Positions 40,608 to 49,761 of a DNA stretch of 64,000 nt are shown one piece after another (positions within the stretch are counted from its first letter, which is position 1; each line of letters begins with the position of its first letter). The notes below the pieces were generated by a model. That model was not told the DNA's origin and did no database searches. It worked only from the letters and a program-made list of their open reading frames with translations. A program made the position numbers and the translations under genes. The stretch is from assembly GCF_042646065.1 (NCBI RefSeq), contig NZ_JBHRTA010000008.1:186001-250000 (forward strand). The letters run 5' to 3'. Source of the DNA: Parapedobacter deserti (GTDB taxonomy: Bacteria; Bacteroidota; Bacteroidia; Sphingobacteriales; Sphingobacteriaceae).

Positions 40608-40666
40608 CAGCCCCGCAGCACGAGGCTCCGGGAACTATGTTGTATACATAATTTAACAAAAAAAGA

Positions 40667-41242
40667 ATGGCAGTTAAAATCAGATTGCAAAGACACGGTA
40701 AAAAAGGCAAGCCTTTTTACCACGTTGTGGTAGCCGACTCGCGTGCTCCCCGTGATGGAAAGTTCATTGAGCGTATCGGCTCTTACAACCCTAACACAAA
40801 TCCGGCGACTATAGACCTGAATTTCGATAAGGCACTTGATTGGTTGGATAAGGGTGCGCAACCTACGGACACTACCCGGACAATCCTTTCGCATAAGGGA
40901 GTTCTTTACAAAAAGCATTTGCTGGGTGGCGTAAAAAAAGGAGCATTTGACGAAGCTACGGCTGATGCCAAATTTGAGGAGTGGTTGAAGGGCAAAGAAG
41001 CAAAAATCCAAGGTAAAATGGACAACCTGGCACAATCGAAAGAAGAAGCCCGGAAAGCTGCGCTGGCCGCCGAGGCCAAAAAGAAAGCGGAAATAGCCGC
41101 TGCCGTTCAAGCCAAGAATACGCCGCCAGCCGAAGAGGCTCCTGAAGCGGAAGCAACAACAGAAGGAACAGCGGACGTGTCTGCAGAGGAAACCCCTGTA
41201 ACGGATACATCTGCTGGCGAAGAGACGAAGATTGAAGAATAA
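40667..41242 (+). CDS. rpsP: 30S ribosomal protein S16
   Basis: 191 residues. The first 85 are the conserved S16 domain (MAVKIRLQRHGKKGKPFYHV, IERIGSYNPNTNPATIDLNF). They are followed by a long Lys/Ala- then Glu-rich tail (about 100-191) typical of Bacteroidota and likely disordered. It has its own promoter at 40600 and a terminator at 41266. Confidence 0.96.
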   Translation: MAVKIRLQRHGKKGKPFYHVVVADSRAPRDGKFIERIGSYNPNTNPATIDLNFDKALDWLDKGAQPTDTTRTILSHKGVLYKKHLLGGVKKGAFDEATADAKFEEWLKGKEAKIQGKMDNLAQSKEEARKAALAAEAKKKAEIAAAVQAKNTPPAEEAPEAEATTEGTADVSAEETPVTDTSAGEETKIEE

Positions 41243-41265
41243 TAATAAGTTATTGTTTATTCTAT

Positions 41266-41309
41266 AAAAAAAACCGCTCCGGGGTTAATCGCTTGGAGCG
41301 GTTTTTTTT
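41266..41309 (+). terminator. Rho-independent terminator after rpsP
   Basis: AAACCGCTCC (41271-41280) pairs with GGAGCGGTTT (41295-41304) around a 14-base loop, with eight T. Read-through to rimM is presumably allowed at some level because no separate promoter was seen. Confidence 0.8.
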
Positions 41310-41340
41310 GCGTTTGATGCATCTTATTTCAACGAAAGCA

Positions 41341-41862
41341 ATGGATCTGATCGACAGTTTTTACATTGGGTATATCAGCAAGACAAGGGGGCTTAAGGGC
41401 GAAATTCAGTTGTTTTTCGAGTTTGAAGACTACCAAGCGCTGGAGCTGGATACGCTTTTTCTGGAAATCGACAGGAAACTGGTGCCCTTTTTCGTGAATT
41501 CGGTTAAGGTTTTGTCCAACCGGACCGCTTACTTGTCGTTGGAAGATGTAAACCATATTGATCAGGCTCAGGCATTGGTCCGGAAAAAAGTTTACCTGCC
41601 GAATAGTAAGTTGCCGGTGCGTGATCCCGACGATTTCCGTATGACAGATTTAAAGGGATTTCAGGTGTTTGACAAAACGCTGGGTGAATTGGGTACCATC
41701 GTCGAGGTGTATGAGTACCCTCAGCAGCACGTCGCATCGGTCATGTATAAAGGAAATGAGTTGATGTTTCCGCTGAATGATGAACTGATTGTATCCATCG
41801 ATCAGGGCAAGAATAGGCTGGACGTCGATCTGCCAGAAGGATTGGCGGATGTGTATTCCTGA
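41341..41862 (+). CDS. rimM: Ribosome maturation factor RimM
   Basis: The start is set at ATG 41341 (MDLIDSFYIGYISKTRGLKG), the conserved RimM opening; an upstream Met at 41317 is possible. 173 residues: the N-terminal RimM domain to about 90, and a PRC-barrel from about 95 (DDFRMTDLKGFQVFDKTLGELGTI). RimM binds S19 and helps maturation of the 30S head. It follows rpsP, the standard neighbourhood. Confidence 0.93.
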   Translation: MDLIDSFYIGYISKTRGLKGEIQLFFEFEDYQALELDTLFLEIDRKLVPFFVNSVKVLSNRTAYLSLEDVNHIDQAQALVRKKVYLPNSKLPVRDPDDFRMTDLKGFQVFDKTLGELGTIVEVYEYPQQHVASVMYKGNELMFPLNDELIVSIDQGKNRLDVDLPEGLADVYS

Positions 41863-42005
41863 ACAAGGTCGTCTCGCCCCGCCAGCTAACGACAAAATTT
41901 TCGCTTAAAAGGACTTCAGCCACTAGTAGCGCATGGCAAATTCGCTTTGCATATAAATGCGAATTTGCCTAAGTTTGGCGGCTGCAATGACCGCGGCTCG
42001 ATAAT

Positions 42006-42962
42006 ATGAAGATAACTGAACACATTAAGAACGCGAACGGAAAGACCCTTTTTTCGTTTGAATTGCTGCCCCCGATGAAGGGGCAAAGCATTGCCAACAT
42101 ATACAAGACGATCGATGCACTAATGGAGTTCAAGCCGCCATTCATAGATGTAACCTATCACCGGGAAGACTACATCTATAAACAGCATCCCAATGGGTTG
42201 CTCGAACGGATCGCTTACCGGAAGCGGCCCGGTACGGTGGCTATCTGCGCGGCCATTATGAATAAATATAAGGTAGATGCCGTGCCTCATTTGATCTGCG
42301 GGGGATTTACCAAAGAGGAAACGGAGAATGCCCTGATTGATTTGCATTTTCTCGGCATCGATAATGTGTTGGTGCTGCGTGGAGATGCACGGAAAGCCGA
42401 CAAAGATTTTGTGCCGACCCCGGGTGGGCATGCCTATGGCACGGACCTGTTGCAGCATGTGAAAGACATGAACTGCGGCAAGTACCTGCATGAAGATATT
42501 GAAAATTCGGAATGCACAGACTTCTGTGTGGGAGTGGCCGGGTATCCTGAAAAGCATTTTGAAGCCCCCAACTTCGAAACGGATTTCAGGTACTTAAAGA
42601 AAAAAGTAGACATGGGTGCGGACTTTATCGTGACGCAGATGTTTTTCGACAACAGCAAGTACAAAGCATTCGTGGAACGCTGCCGGGCGAATGACATCCA
42701 TGTGCCCATTATACCAGGCTTGAAACCCATCACGTCCGTGAAACAGCTCATCACCTTGCCTAAAATTTTCCATATTGATATCCCTGTGGAGCTCAGTGAG
42801 GCTGTCGGCACCTGTAAATCTGCACAGCAGGTGAAAGAGATAGGCATTGAATGGATGGTACAGCAATGCAAGGAGCTGGTCGAATTTGGGGCGCCCGTAC
42901 TGCACTTCTACACGATGGGCAATCCAGCGCCCACGAGGCAGATTGTGGAGCAAGTGTTCTGA
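42006..42962 (+). CDS. metF: Methylenetetrahydrofolate reductase
   Basis: 318 residues, the flavin-dependent TIM-barrel enzyme that makes 5-methyl-THF. Landmarks: KTLFSFELLPPMKGQS, PFIDVTYHREDYIY, NVLVLRGDARKADKDF and GADFIVTQMFFDNSKY. It closes with HFYTMGNPAPTRQI. It is convergent with glnS; the gap is 44 bp. Confidence 0.95.
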   Translation: MKITEHIKNANGKTLFSFELLPPMKGQSIANIYKTIDALMEFKPPFIDVTYHREDYIYKQHPNGLLERIAYRKRPGTVAICAAIMNKYKVDAVPHLICGGFTKEETENALIDLHFLGIDNVLVLRGDARKADKDFVPTPGGHAYGTDLLQHVKDMNCGKYLHEDIENSECTDFCVGVAGYPEKHFEAPNFETDFRYLKKKVDMGADFIVTQMFFDNSKYKAFVERCRANDIHVPIIPGLKPITSVKQLITLPKIFHIDIPVELSEAVGTCKSAQQVKEIGIEWMVQQCKELVEFGAPVLHFYTMGNPAPTRQIVEQVF

Positions 42963-43006
42963 CGTCCTTGCTCCTTGTTTTTATCCTGCAGCCCTGTTTT
43001 CTACGC

Positions 43007-44677
43007 TTACTCTTTGTTCATTTCCTTCGCCCAGGTGTCTCGAAGCGTCACCGTGCGGTTGAATACCGGCGCATCAGGGGCAGATCTGCTATCGAGTGTG
43101 AAATATCCTTTGCGAATGAATTGATAGCCCTTGCCGGGAATCGCGTGGTGTAAATCTGGCTCAATATAGGCGCGTTCGATGATGTGCAGGCTTTCCGGAT
43201 TAATGGTTGCTTTGAAATCTTCTTCTGCGGCTGGGTTTTCTACATTAAAAAGACGGTCGTATAACCTTACTTCCGCGGTTTTCGCATGCCTTGCGCTCAC
43301 CCAATGGATGGTGCCTTTTACCTTTATGCCACTGGTGTCTTCGCCGCTTTTGGATTGGGGAATATAGGAGCAATGGATTTCGGTGATATTTCCTGCCTCG
43401 TCTTTTGCAAAACTTTCGCACGTGATGATGTAAGCGTGCTTAAGCCTTACTGTCAATCCCGGGCCGAGCCGGAAAAATTTCTTAGGCGGGTTTTCCATAA
43501 AGTCTTCCCGCTCGATCCACAGTTCGCGGCTAAATGGGATATCGCGGCTGCCGTCACCTCCTTCTGCTTCTGGATTGTTTTCGCCGGCTAGCATTTCCTC
43601 TTTGTCCTCAGGATAATTGTTGATCACCAACTTCACAGGATCCAGTACAGCCATACGCCGCCACGCCGTCTTGTTGAGGTCTTCGCGGATGCAAAACTCC
43701 AATAGCCCTACGTCGATGATGTTTTCGCGCTTGGCTACGCCAATGCGCTCGCAGAAATTGCGTATACTGGCCGGCGTGTAACCCCGACGCCGCAGGCCGC
43801 TGATTGTGGGCATGCGCGGGTCGTCCCATCCTTCCACGTGTTTTTCATTGACCAGCTGAAGCAGTTTCCGCTTGCTCATCACCGTGTAGTTCAGGTTCAA
43901 GCGGGCAAACTCATATTGCTTGGAAGGAAATATCTCCAGTTGCTCGATGAGCCAGTCGTATAACGGGCGGTGGGGTACAAACTCCAAGGTGCAGATGGAG
44001 TGCGTGACCCCTTCAATTGAATCACTTTGCCCATGAGCGAAATCATACATCGGATAGATACACCATTGATCACCTGTGCGGTGATGGTGAGCATGTTTGA
44101 TGCGATACAACAGGGGGTCGCGCAGGTGCATATTGGGACTGGACAGATCGATTTTGGCCCGCAGCACTTTTGTCCCATCGGCATGTTTCCCGGCCCGCAT
44201 ATCTTCAAAAAGGCGCAGGTTTTCCTCCACGCTGCGGTCACGGTAGGGGGTAGCCTTACCTGGCTCGGTAGGGGTTCCCTTGGATGCTGCGATTTCTTCG
44301 GAAGAGCTGTCATCGACATAGGCAAGCCCCTTTTTAATAAGTTTTACCGCATATCCATATAGCGTTTCGAAATAGTCTGACGTATACAGCTCCTTAGTCC
44401 ATTTATATCCCAGCCATTGGATGTCGCGTTTGATGCTCTCTACATATTCGGTTTCCTCGGTTAGCGGGTTGGTGTCATCAAACCTGAGATTGGTCTTGCC
44501 GTTGTATTTTTGTGCCAACCCGAAGTTCAGCACAATGGCTTTGGCATGCCCAATATGTAGATACCCGTTAGGTTCTGGCGGAAAGCGTGTCAGTACCCTG
44601 CCGCCGTGTTTGCCGGTGCGGATATCCCCTTCGATGATCTCTTCTATGAAATTGAGTGATTTTTCTTCATTTTCCAT
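43007..44677 (-). CDS. glnS: Glutamine--tRNA ligase
   Basis: 556 residues, class I synthetase: FPPEPNGYLHIGHAKA (HIGH motif at about 37), RFDDTNPLTEETEYV, and the KMSKS-equivalent VMSKRKLLQL at about 265. The C-terminal beta-barrel anticodon-binding part follows (about 340-550). The length matches bacterial GlnRS. Monocistronic on the minus strand; the upstream gap of 147 bp holds its promoter. Confidence 0.96.
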   Translation of the reverse strand: MENEEKSLNFIEEIIEGDIRTGKHGGRVLTRFPPEPNGYLHIGHAKAIVLNFGLAQKYNGKTNLRFDDTNPLTEETEYVESIKRDIQWLGYKWTKELYTSDYFETLYGYAVKLIKKGLAYVDDSSSEEIAASKGTPTEPGKATPYRDRSVEENLRLFEDMRAGKHADGTKVLRAKIDLSSPNMHLRDPLLYRIKHAHHHRTGDQWCIYPMYDFAHGQSDSIEGVTHSICTLEFVPHRPLYDWLIEQLEIFPSKQYEFARLNLNYTVMSKRKLLQLVNEKHVEGWDDPRMPTISGLRRRGYTPASIRNFCERIGVAKRENIIDVGLLEFCIREDLNKTAWRRMAVLDPVKLVINNYPEDKEEMLAGENNPEAEGGDGSRDIPFSRELWIEREDFMENPPKKFFRLGPGLTVRLKHAYIITCESFAKDEAGNITEIHCSYIPQSKSGEDTSGIKVKGTIHWVSARHAKTAEVRLYDRLFNVENPAAEEDFKATINPESLHIIERAYIEPDLHHAIPGKGYQFIRKGYFTLDSRSAPDAPVFNRTVTLRDTWAKEMNKE

Positions 44678-44824
44678 GGTGCAAATGTAGCTGTTTTCAC
44701 CCGAAGTGCGAAGCCGGAAAACCTTCGGCGAAAAGCATGGGAATACAGAAACAAAATTCCGAAAAGTAAACTTTCCTGAAGCAATTATGTCTAATTTTAC
44801 GTCTTTGTTCTAAATTGACGCGTG

Positions 44825-46126
44825 ATGAATAAGCGATATCTGTTTTTTTGTTTGCTGGTTGTGCTTCCAGTGATGGCGTTGCCGCAAAGCAAGCGCCCTC
44901 AGGTGCTGGTATACGGTGATGGGGTGGACGCTTATGCGGCGGCGCTGCAGTCATCCATGTCAAACCTGAATACGGTATGGGTGATTAACGGCGATGTGAT
45001 GATGCCCGAACTGACCTCAGAGGTGATCTCCATCACGGCTAACGCCGACCTGGACGCCGGCGTATGGGCCGACTTGCTGGCAAAAACCTTGCGCCATGAC
45101 CGGCGCAGCGATTCGTTGTCTGCTATCGCCAAAAGACGGATAAATCCGAGGATTGTACAGAATGTTGTAGACAGCATGACAACGGTATACAAGAACCTGA
45201 CGATCATCAAAGGAGGCGAGGCGCGGTCGGTAAAAAAGTCGCGCAACGACTGGCGGATTGAATTAGCAGACGGGAGCCGCTTCCGCATACGGGCAGTGGT
45301 GGATGCGTCTGCCGAGGCGCACTTATACCGCCTTGCAGGCCGTGAGGTGGACAGTATCCGCGCACGGACCACACAGCCGGAAAATTATTTTCAAATGGGT
45401 TTGCACGACGGTCTCTCCCGCACCGGCGTAGCGGTTGGTGATCTGGATGACCGTGTGTTTACCCTGCCATTGGGTGCCTTGGCGCCAGCGGACGACAGTA
45501 ACTTGTTTTTGACGCGGTGCTTGCCCGCTCTTCAGGGGCTGTTGCGTCATACTGCCGATGATATCCCGTTGCTGATGCATGTGGGGCAGGCTGTAGGTGC
45601 CGCGGCTGCCTATACTGCTTTTTACAAAACAACATCAGATAAATTGGATGCACGGAACGTGCAGGGCGAGCTATTGCAATACGGTGCGCGCTTGATGCCG
45701 TTTGTCGACATACCAATTGAAAGTCCGCATTTTGCGGCCATTCAGCGCGTCGGTGCTGCAAGCGTCCTGCTTGGGCGGTTGGATGAGGTGGGCCGCCTCT
45801 ATTTTGATCCTGATTCCGCGGTAACAGCAGATGAAGTGCAGCCGGTGTTGAACCGGCTGTTTTCCAGAAGCCAGATTTGGTTTGTGGACCATGCGGATGT
45901 CGACACCTTGACACTGGCCGATCTGTTCAGTTATATCAAATTCGTTGGACAGCGCGGAAACGAGCTGGAGGGACAGGTCGAAAAAAATTGGAAGCGACGC
46001 TTCCAATTTGAGGACGATTATGACGAGAAGCAGCCGGTTACCCGTCGGCGTATGGCTGTATTGCTGGATGTTTATTGCAGGCCATTCGATGTCAAGGTGG
46101 GACTGGACGGCACCATTCAGCGGTAG
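44825..46126 (+). CDS. Secreted protein, divergent FAD-dependent-oxidoreductase-like
   Basis: ATG 44825 (GTG 44822 also in frame). 433 residues. A signal peptide (MNKRYLFFCLLVVLPVMAL) is followed by VLVYGDGVDAYAAALQSSM, which imitates the FAD-binding loop of FAD_oxidored proteins but lacks the GxGxxG glycines. Later segments (VDASAEAHLYRLAGREVD, LPLGALAPADDSNLFLTRC, HVGQAVGAAAAYTAFY) resemble the C-terminal FAD contact region of the same family. The C-terminus is basic. It may be an inactive relative that no longer binds flavin. No close family is recognised with certainty. Confidence 0.55.
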   Translation: MNKRYLFFCLLVVLPVMALPQSKRPQVLVYGDGVDAYAAALQSSMSNLNTVWVINGDVMMPELTSEVISITANADLDAGVWADLLAKTLRHDRRSDSLSAIAKRRINPRIVQNVVDSMTTVYKNLTIIKGGEARSVKKSRNDWRIELADGSRFRIRAVVDASAEAHLYRLAGREVDSIRARTTQPENYFQMGLHDGLSRTGVAVGDLDDRVFTLPLGALAPADDSNLFLTRCLPALQGLLRHTADDIPLLMHVGQAVGAAAAYTAFYKTTSDKLDARNVQGELLQYGARLMPFVDIPIESPHFAAIQRVGAASVLLGRLDEVGRLYFDPDSAVTADEVQPVLNRLFSRSQIWFVDHADVDTLTLADLFSYIKFVGQRGNELEGQVEKNWKRRFQFEDDYDEKQPVTRRRMAVLLDVYCRPFDVKVGLDGTIQR

Positions 46127-46164
46127 CAGTAAGGGTGTGGATACAGTCCCTTTGGGCCGATCAG

Positions 46165-46638
46165 TTAGGTTAAGCTGATCTGCCTTTTGATGCTTTCCTC
46201 CAAGGAGATGATGGTCTCGGTACGTTGAATACCCTTTACCGATTGAATATCTTCATTGAGCACTTTCCGCAGATGCGTGGTATCCCGGCATATGATTTTT
46301 GCAAACATGCTGTAGGCGCCCGTGCAGTAATGTAGTTCTACTACTTCTTTTACCTGTTTCAGCTGTTCAACGGCATGATTATACTGAGAACCTTTCTCCA
46401 GATAGATTCCGAGAAACGCTGTGATGTCAAAACCGACCTTTTGTGGATTGATAATGAGGTTTGAGCCTCTTATAATTCCCATTTCTTCCATTTTTTTCAT
46501 TCTTACATGGATAGTTCCGCCAGAAACGATTAGTTTTTTGGCTATTTCCGTGTAAGGTATGGATGCATCGTTCATTAATATGGATAATATCTGAATATCT
46601 AGGTTGTCAAGATCGAAATTGTCGTGCTTTTTTTCCAT
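46165..46638 (-). CDS. Lrp/AsnC family transcriptional regulator
   Basis: 157 residues. The N-terminal helix-turn-helix (NLDIQILSILMNDASIPYTEIAKKL, GGTIHVRMKKMEEMGII) precedes an AsnC ligand domain (about 75-150; GIYLEKGSQYNHAVEQLKQVKEVVELHYCTGAYSMF). It is divergently oriented to the candidate small RNA; a -7 box TATATTTG is at 46667-46674. Target genes not evident. Confidence 0.92.
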   Translation of the reverse strand: MEKKHDNFDLDNLDIQILSILMNDASIPYTEIAKKLIVSGGTIHVRMKKMEEMGIIRGSNLIINPQKVGFDITAFLGIYLEKGSQYNHAVEQLKQVKEVVELHYCTGAYSMFAKIICRDTTHLRKVLNEDIQSVKGIQRTETIISLEESIKRQISLT

Positions 46639-46666
46639 TTATAATGATGTTTTTGTTAATACATAT

Positions 46667-46674
46667 CAAATATA
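46667..46674 (-). promoter_or_regulatory. -7 element of the Lrp regulator gene
   Basis: TATATTTG on the minus strand matches TAnnTTTG, 29 bases before the ATG. Confidence 0.5.
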
Positions 46675-46716
46675 ATTATAAAAAGTGCAAAAATTAAGTG
46701 TTTTTATAGAAAATAC

Positions 46717-46746
46717 TTTGATAGTCTAATAATTTTTCTACTTTTG
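46717..46746 (+). promoter_or_regulatory. Promoter of the candidate small RNA
   Basis: TTTG at 46717-46720, an 18-bp spacer and TACTTTTG at 46739-46746. Transcription would begin about 46753. Confidence 0.6.
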
Positions 46747-46752
46747 TATCAA

Positions 46753-46862
46753 TAGATCGGCAGAAAATGTGAGAATGCTGAATTTTAATGTCGCCCTCCC
46801 TCAATTTAATATAGGTTTATAATTGGTTAGCGTAGAAGCTCCTCTCCCAAAGGAGCTTCTTC
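46753..46862 (+). ncRNA. Candidate small RNA or leader with a terminator hairpin
   Basis: About 110 bases with no coding frame, starting after a good promoter and ending in a perfect 10-bp stem (AGAAGCTCCT at 46834-46843 with AGGAGCTTCT at 46851-46860) followed by a pyrimidine-rich TTCTTCCTTT. The 7-base loop is ctcccaa. It may be an independent small RNA, or the leader of the following gene with an attenuator. The following gene also has its own -7 box at 46994. Confidence 0.4.
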
Positions 46863-46993
46863 CTTTAATGTTTGCTTAACTATTTCTTATTAATTCGTAA
46901 TTACAGGTGTTTATTGACAATTTATCAAAAATAGGCACTAAAATTGGTTTTTTTGTGAAAATTTCTTAATTTTTTCGTGACCAATGAAAGTCG

Positions 46994-47001
46994 TATCTTT
47001 A
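46994..47001 (+). promoter_or_regulatory. -7 element of the kinase-like protein gene
   Basis: TATCTTTA matches TAnnTTTR, 27 bases upstream of the ATG 47028. The spacer upstream is A/T-rich with a TTTTTG run about 40 bp further up. Confidence 0.45.
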
Positions 47002-47027
47002 CCTGGATGCAGGTATATTGACAAGTT

Positions 47028-48068
47028 ATGGAAGACATTAAGATTTCTCGGAAAAAGCCCATGTATGCAGTTACCCCTATGCTGCAAAAATACCTGCGCA
47101 GCTACCAGCGCGACGCTCGCTTCCCCGTTAGCTACGGCAACCTGATGGAGTTTTATGAGACGTTGCCGGTACTGGATAAAAACGGGAAAGACACCCTTTG
47201 GGAGACACCGTTGTATCCCCCGCATATTCAGGAAAATTTATATAACGGACTGAAAATCATTTATGCGGAGTTGAAGGCCTCCGGAAATACACGCATTGTA
47301 GAACATAAATACATCGACAGAGTAGAGTATTGTGCTTTCGGCAACACGCATCCTTTCCGGGTACGCATCGTAAACCGGTTGAACGATGTGTACGACTATT
47401 TCTATGTAAAACAGGCTGACGCATCGCGGATTTATGGATTGGAACTGGAACAGATTATCTCTCCGAATCCGGTAAATTATCTGGTAGATGGGCAGCAGAC
47501 GCTTGTGGAGGAACACATTGTGGGTATCCCCGGTGACGTATTTACCAAATCGTTGATGCATAACCCCGATTACAACCCGAAACGCATAGCCAAGGAGTTT
47601 GTCAAGTTCAACGAACGCTGTATCATTACGCTGCTGGGCGACATGCGCGCATATAATTTCGTGGTGCAGATCACACCGGATTTCGATGACTTCCAATTCC
47701 GGATTCGGGCGATTGATTTTGACCAGCAGTTTTATGAAGGCAATCCCAAAGTTTATATGCCTCAGTTTTTCAAAGACAACCTGCCTTACGTTCAGCTTTG
47801 CATGGAGCATCTGACGGAACGTACGGTGTCGCAATACCAGCAGGAAGAGCGGTCGTCGATCGTGCACCGCGTGCGTAGCGAGCGTCACCGTATCGCTGCG
47901 CTGCGTGACGTGTCGAGCACTGAGGAGCTATCCACGGCGGCCAATGTAAAGCAGCTCCGCGAAGGATATGCTGAGTACTACCGGAATGACCAATACCTGA
48001 ATTGCAAGACGATGACCGATATTATCGAACTTAATGTAAAGAATGTAATCAGGCAGGTAAAGTTATAG
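47028..48068 (+). CDS. Conserved protein of unknown function with a protein-kinase-like residue pattern
   Basis: 346 residues, not a named family to me. A kinase fold is suggested by the order of residues: Lys128 in YFYVKQAD, acidic residues in ELEQII (about 139-141), a hinge-like EEHIVGIPGD (about 161-170), then Leu-Gly-Asp205-Met-Arg-Ala-Tyr-Asn210 (an Asp with Asn five residues on, the kinase catalytic-loop spacing) and Ala-Ile-Asp230-Phe-Asp232 in place of DFG. The region before residue 100 is unlike kinases. Likely an atypical kinase or pseudokinase; no data on target. Stands alone between two promoters and the convergent ruvC. Confidence 0.5.
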   Translation: MEDIKISRKKPMYAVTPMLQKYLRSYQRDARFPVSYGNLMEFYETLPVLDKNGKDTLWETPLYPPHIQENLYNGLKIIYAELKASGNTRIVEHKYIDRVEYCAFGNTHPFRVRIVNRLNDVYDYFYVKQADASRIYGLELEQIISPNPVNYLVDGQQTLVEEHIVGIPGDVFTKSLMHNPDYNPKRIAKEFVKFNERCIITLLGDMRAYNFVVQITPDFDDFQFRIRAIDFDQQFYEGNPKVYMPQFFKDNLPYVQLCMEHLTERTVSQYQQEERSSIVHRVRSERHRIAALRDVSSTEELSTAANVKQLREGYAEYYRNDQYLNCKTMTDIIELNVKNVIRQVKL

Positions 48069-48087
48069 GTGCGGTTTCGGCGTTCGG

Positions 48088-48654
48088 TTATTTCAGGCGG
48101 CTTGCGTTTTCGCGCGCGAATGCTTCCCACCCTGAGTAGCTGTTTTTTTTAGAAGCGGCTGTGTGGTTTTGAAAGGCGTGGCATACGGCTACGGCCAAAC
48201 CGTCAGTAGCGTCCAAAAACTGGGGCGTTTCGTCAAACCGGAGCAGGGTCTTAAGCATGGCTGCAACCTGTTCTTTGGCCGCATTGCCATTGCCGGTCAC
48301 CGCCTGTTTGATTTTCCGTGGTGCATATTCGAAAATCGGAATGTCTTTATTCAAGCCAGCTGCCATGGCGACCCCCTGCGCGCGGCCGAGTTTAAGCATC
48401 ACCTGAATGTTTTTGCCATAAAAAGGGGCTTCCAGGGCCATGCAGTCCGGGTGGTATTGTTCGATAAGTGCAGTAGTTTTCTGGAAAATGCGCTGCAATT
48501 TGAGTCCGTGGTCTGTCAAGTGTTCCAGTTTGATCACCCCGAGATTGATCAATGACAGCTGCTTGCCGGTTTCTTTAATAATGCCGTAACCCAACACTGC
48601 CGTACCGGGATCAATACCCAGTATTATCCGTTCCTTGCCTATAGACTTTTGCAC
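48088..48654 (-). CDS. ruvC: Crossover junction endodeoxyribonuclease RuvC
   Basis: 188 residues: the RNase H-like resolvase with the acidic residues in ILGIDPGTAVLGYG, ALEAPFYGKNIQ and DATDGLAVAVCHA (plus an Asp or Glu in the third strand). It cleaves Holliday junctions. Convergent with the kinase-like gene; ruvA and ruvB are elsewhere. Confidence 0.93.
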   Translation of the reverse strand: MQKSIGKERIILGIDPGTAVLGYGIIKETGKQLSLINLGVIKLEHLTDHGLKLQRIFQKTTALIEQYHPDCMALEAPFYGKNIQVMLKLGRAQGVAMAAGLNKDIPIFEYAPRKIKQAVTGNGNAAKEQVAAMLKTLLRFDETPQFLDATDGLAVAVCHAFQNHTAASKKNSYSGWEAFARENASRLK

Positions 48655-48786
48655 CTTGCAATATTAGGTTTTTTGGCGGAATAAACCGCATCGTTTTAGA
48701 CTGCAATTGATGGCACGTCATGATCGATAAAACCGGGAGGTCAGGTTTGCTTTAAAATTAGTAACATTGCATGCAAAATCACGGAC

Positions 48787-49761
48787 TTGACCAAAAAGAC
48801 GAAAAAGATACTTGGTATTGCGCTTAAGATTGCCATTCTTGGTTTGGTGGTTTGGGCGCTTTACCACAAGCTTAATAATCACGAAAACCTGAAGGAATTT
48901 GAGCGGCTGATGCGTACGCTTGGCACCGATACGGTGATAACCACATTGTCTGTTATTGTCGTACTGATGTTCGCAAACTGGTTTTTGGAGGCGGTGAAAT
49001 GGCAGTATCTCTGCCGGTATATCGAACCGATAAGCTTATGGAAATCCATACAGTCCGTATTCTGCGGATTGACCTGGGCCGTTTTCACGCCTAACAGAAT
49101 AGGGGAGTACGGCGGCCGGGTGTTGTTTCTCCAACCCCGGAAGCGCATTTTCGGTGTGGTGGCAATGGGGGTGGGTGCCTTGGCGCAGCTGGTATTGACG
49201 AGTGTGGCGGGGTCGCTCAGCATCGCCTGGTTTGTTAATCGCTTTTTCGATGTCGGTGCCGTCGTAGGTATTGCCTTGTGGATGCTGGCAGCAGTTTATG
49301 CGGGATTTTTTCTGACGCTTTACTTCCATGTAAGCTGGATAGAGTGCTGGATAAAGCGGGTTGGTTTTCTGCGCAAATTTCATCGATTTTTTGAGATTCT
49401 GACCCGATACAGCAGGGGCGAACTCATCGTCGTCTTCTTGAACTCATTGGCGAGGTTTGTGATTTTCACCTCGCAGTATTGCATATTGATGTTGATCATT
49501 ATCCCTGATATTGATTTTGTGCCGATGCTTTTGCTGATCTTTATCCTGTTTTTTGTACAAGCCGCATTGCCGACGCTCGATTTGTTCGACTTCGGTGTCA
49601 GGAGCGTTACGGCGAGCTATCTGTACGCGCACATCACCGATCAGGATATCGCAGTGATGGCGGTAGCTTCTTGCATTTGGTTTATAAACCTTATATTGCC
49701 CGCCATTTTAGGTTCAGTGTTTGTCTTAAAAATTAATTTCTTTGGCGACGCAGTTGATTAG
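48787..49761 (+). CDS. Lysylphosphatidylglycerol synthase transmembrane (UPF0104) protein
   Basis: 324 residues with about eight helices. The start is a TTG (no ATG fits the reading frame), reading MTKKTKKILGIALKIAIL. The family hallmarks are LTWAVFTPNRIGEYGGRVLFL and ALPTLDLFDFGVRSV. Such membrane flippase-like proteins are associated with polyprenyl glycan or lipid export. It overlaps the following glycosyltransferase by 20 bp; the two probably work together. A second paralog is at 53011. Confidence 0.85.
   Translation: MTKKTKKILGIALKIAILGLVVWALYHKLNNHENLKEFERLMRTLGTDTVITTLSVIVVLMFANWFLEAVKWQYLCRYIEPISLWKSIQSVFCGLTWAVFTPNRIGEYGGRVLFLQPRKRIFGVVAMGVGALAQLVLTSVAGSLSIAWFVNRFFDVGAVVGIALWMLAAVYAGFFLTLYFHVSWIECWIKRVGFLRKFHRFFEILTRYSRGELIVVFLNSLARFVIFTSQYCILMLIIIPDIDFVPMLLLIFILFFVQAALPTLDLFDFGVRSVTASYLYAHITDQDIAVMAVASCIWFINLILPAILGSVFVLKINFFGDAVD

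Noticed and set aside
46834..46860. The 10-bp hairpin as a terminator of the Lrp gene
   Set aside because: The Lrp gene is transcribed leftward from 46638, away from the hairpin, so the hairpin must serve a rightward transcript.
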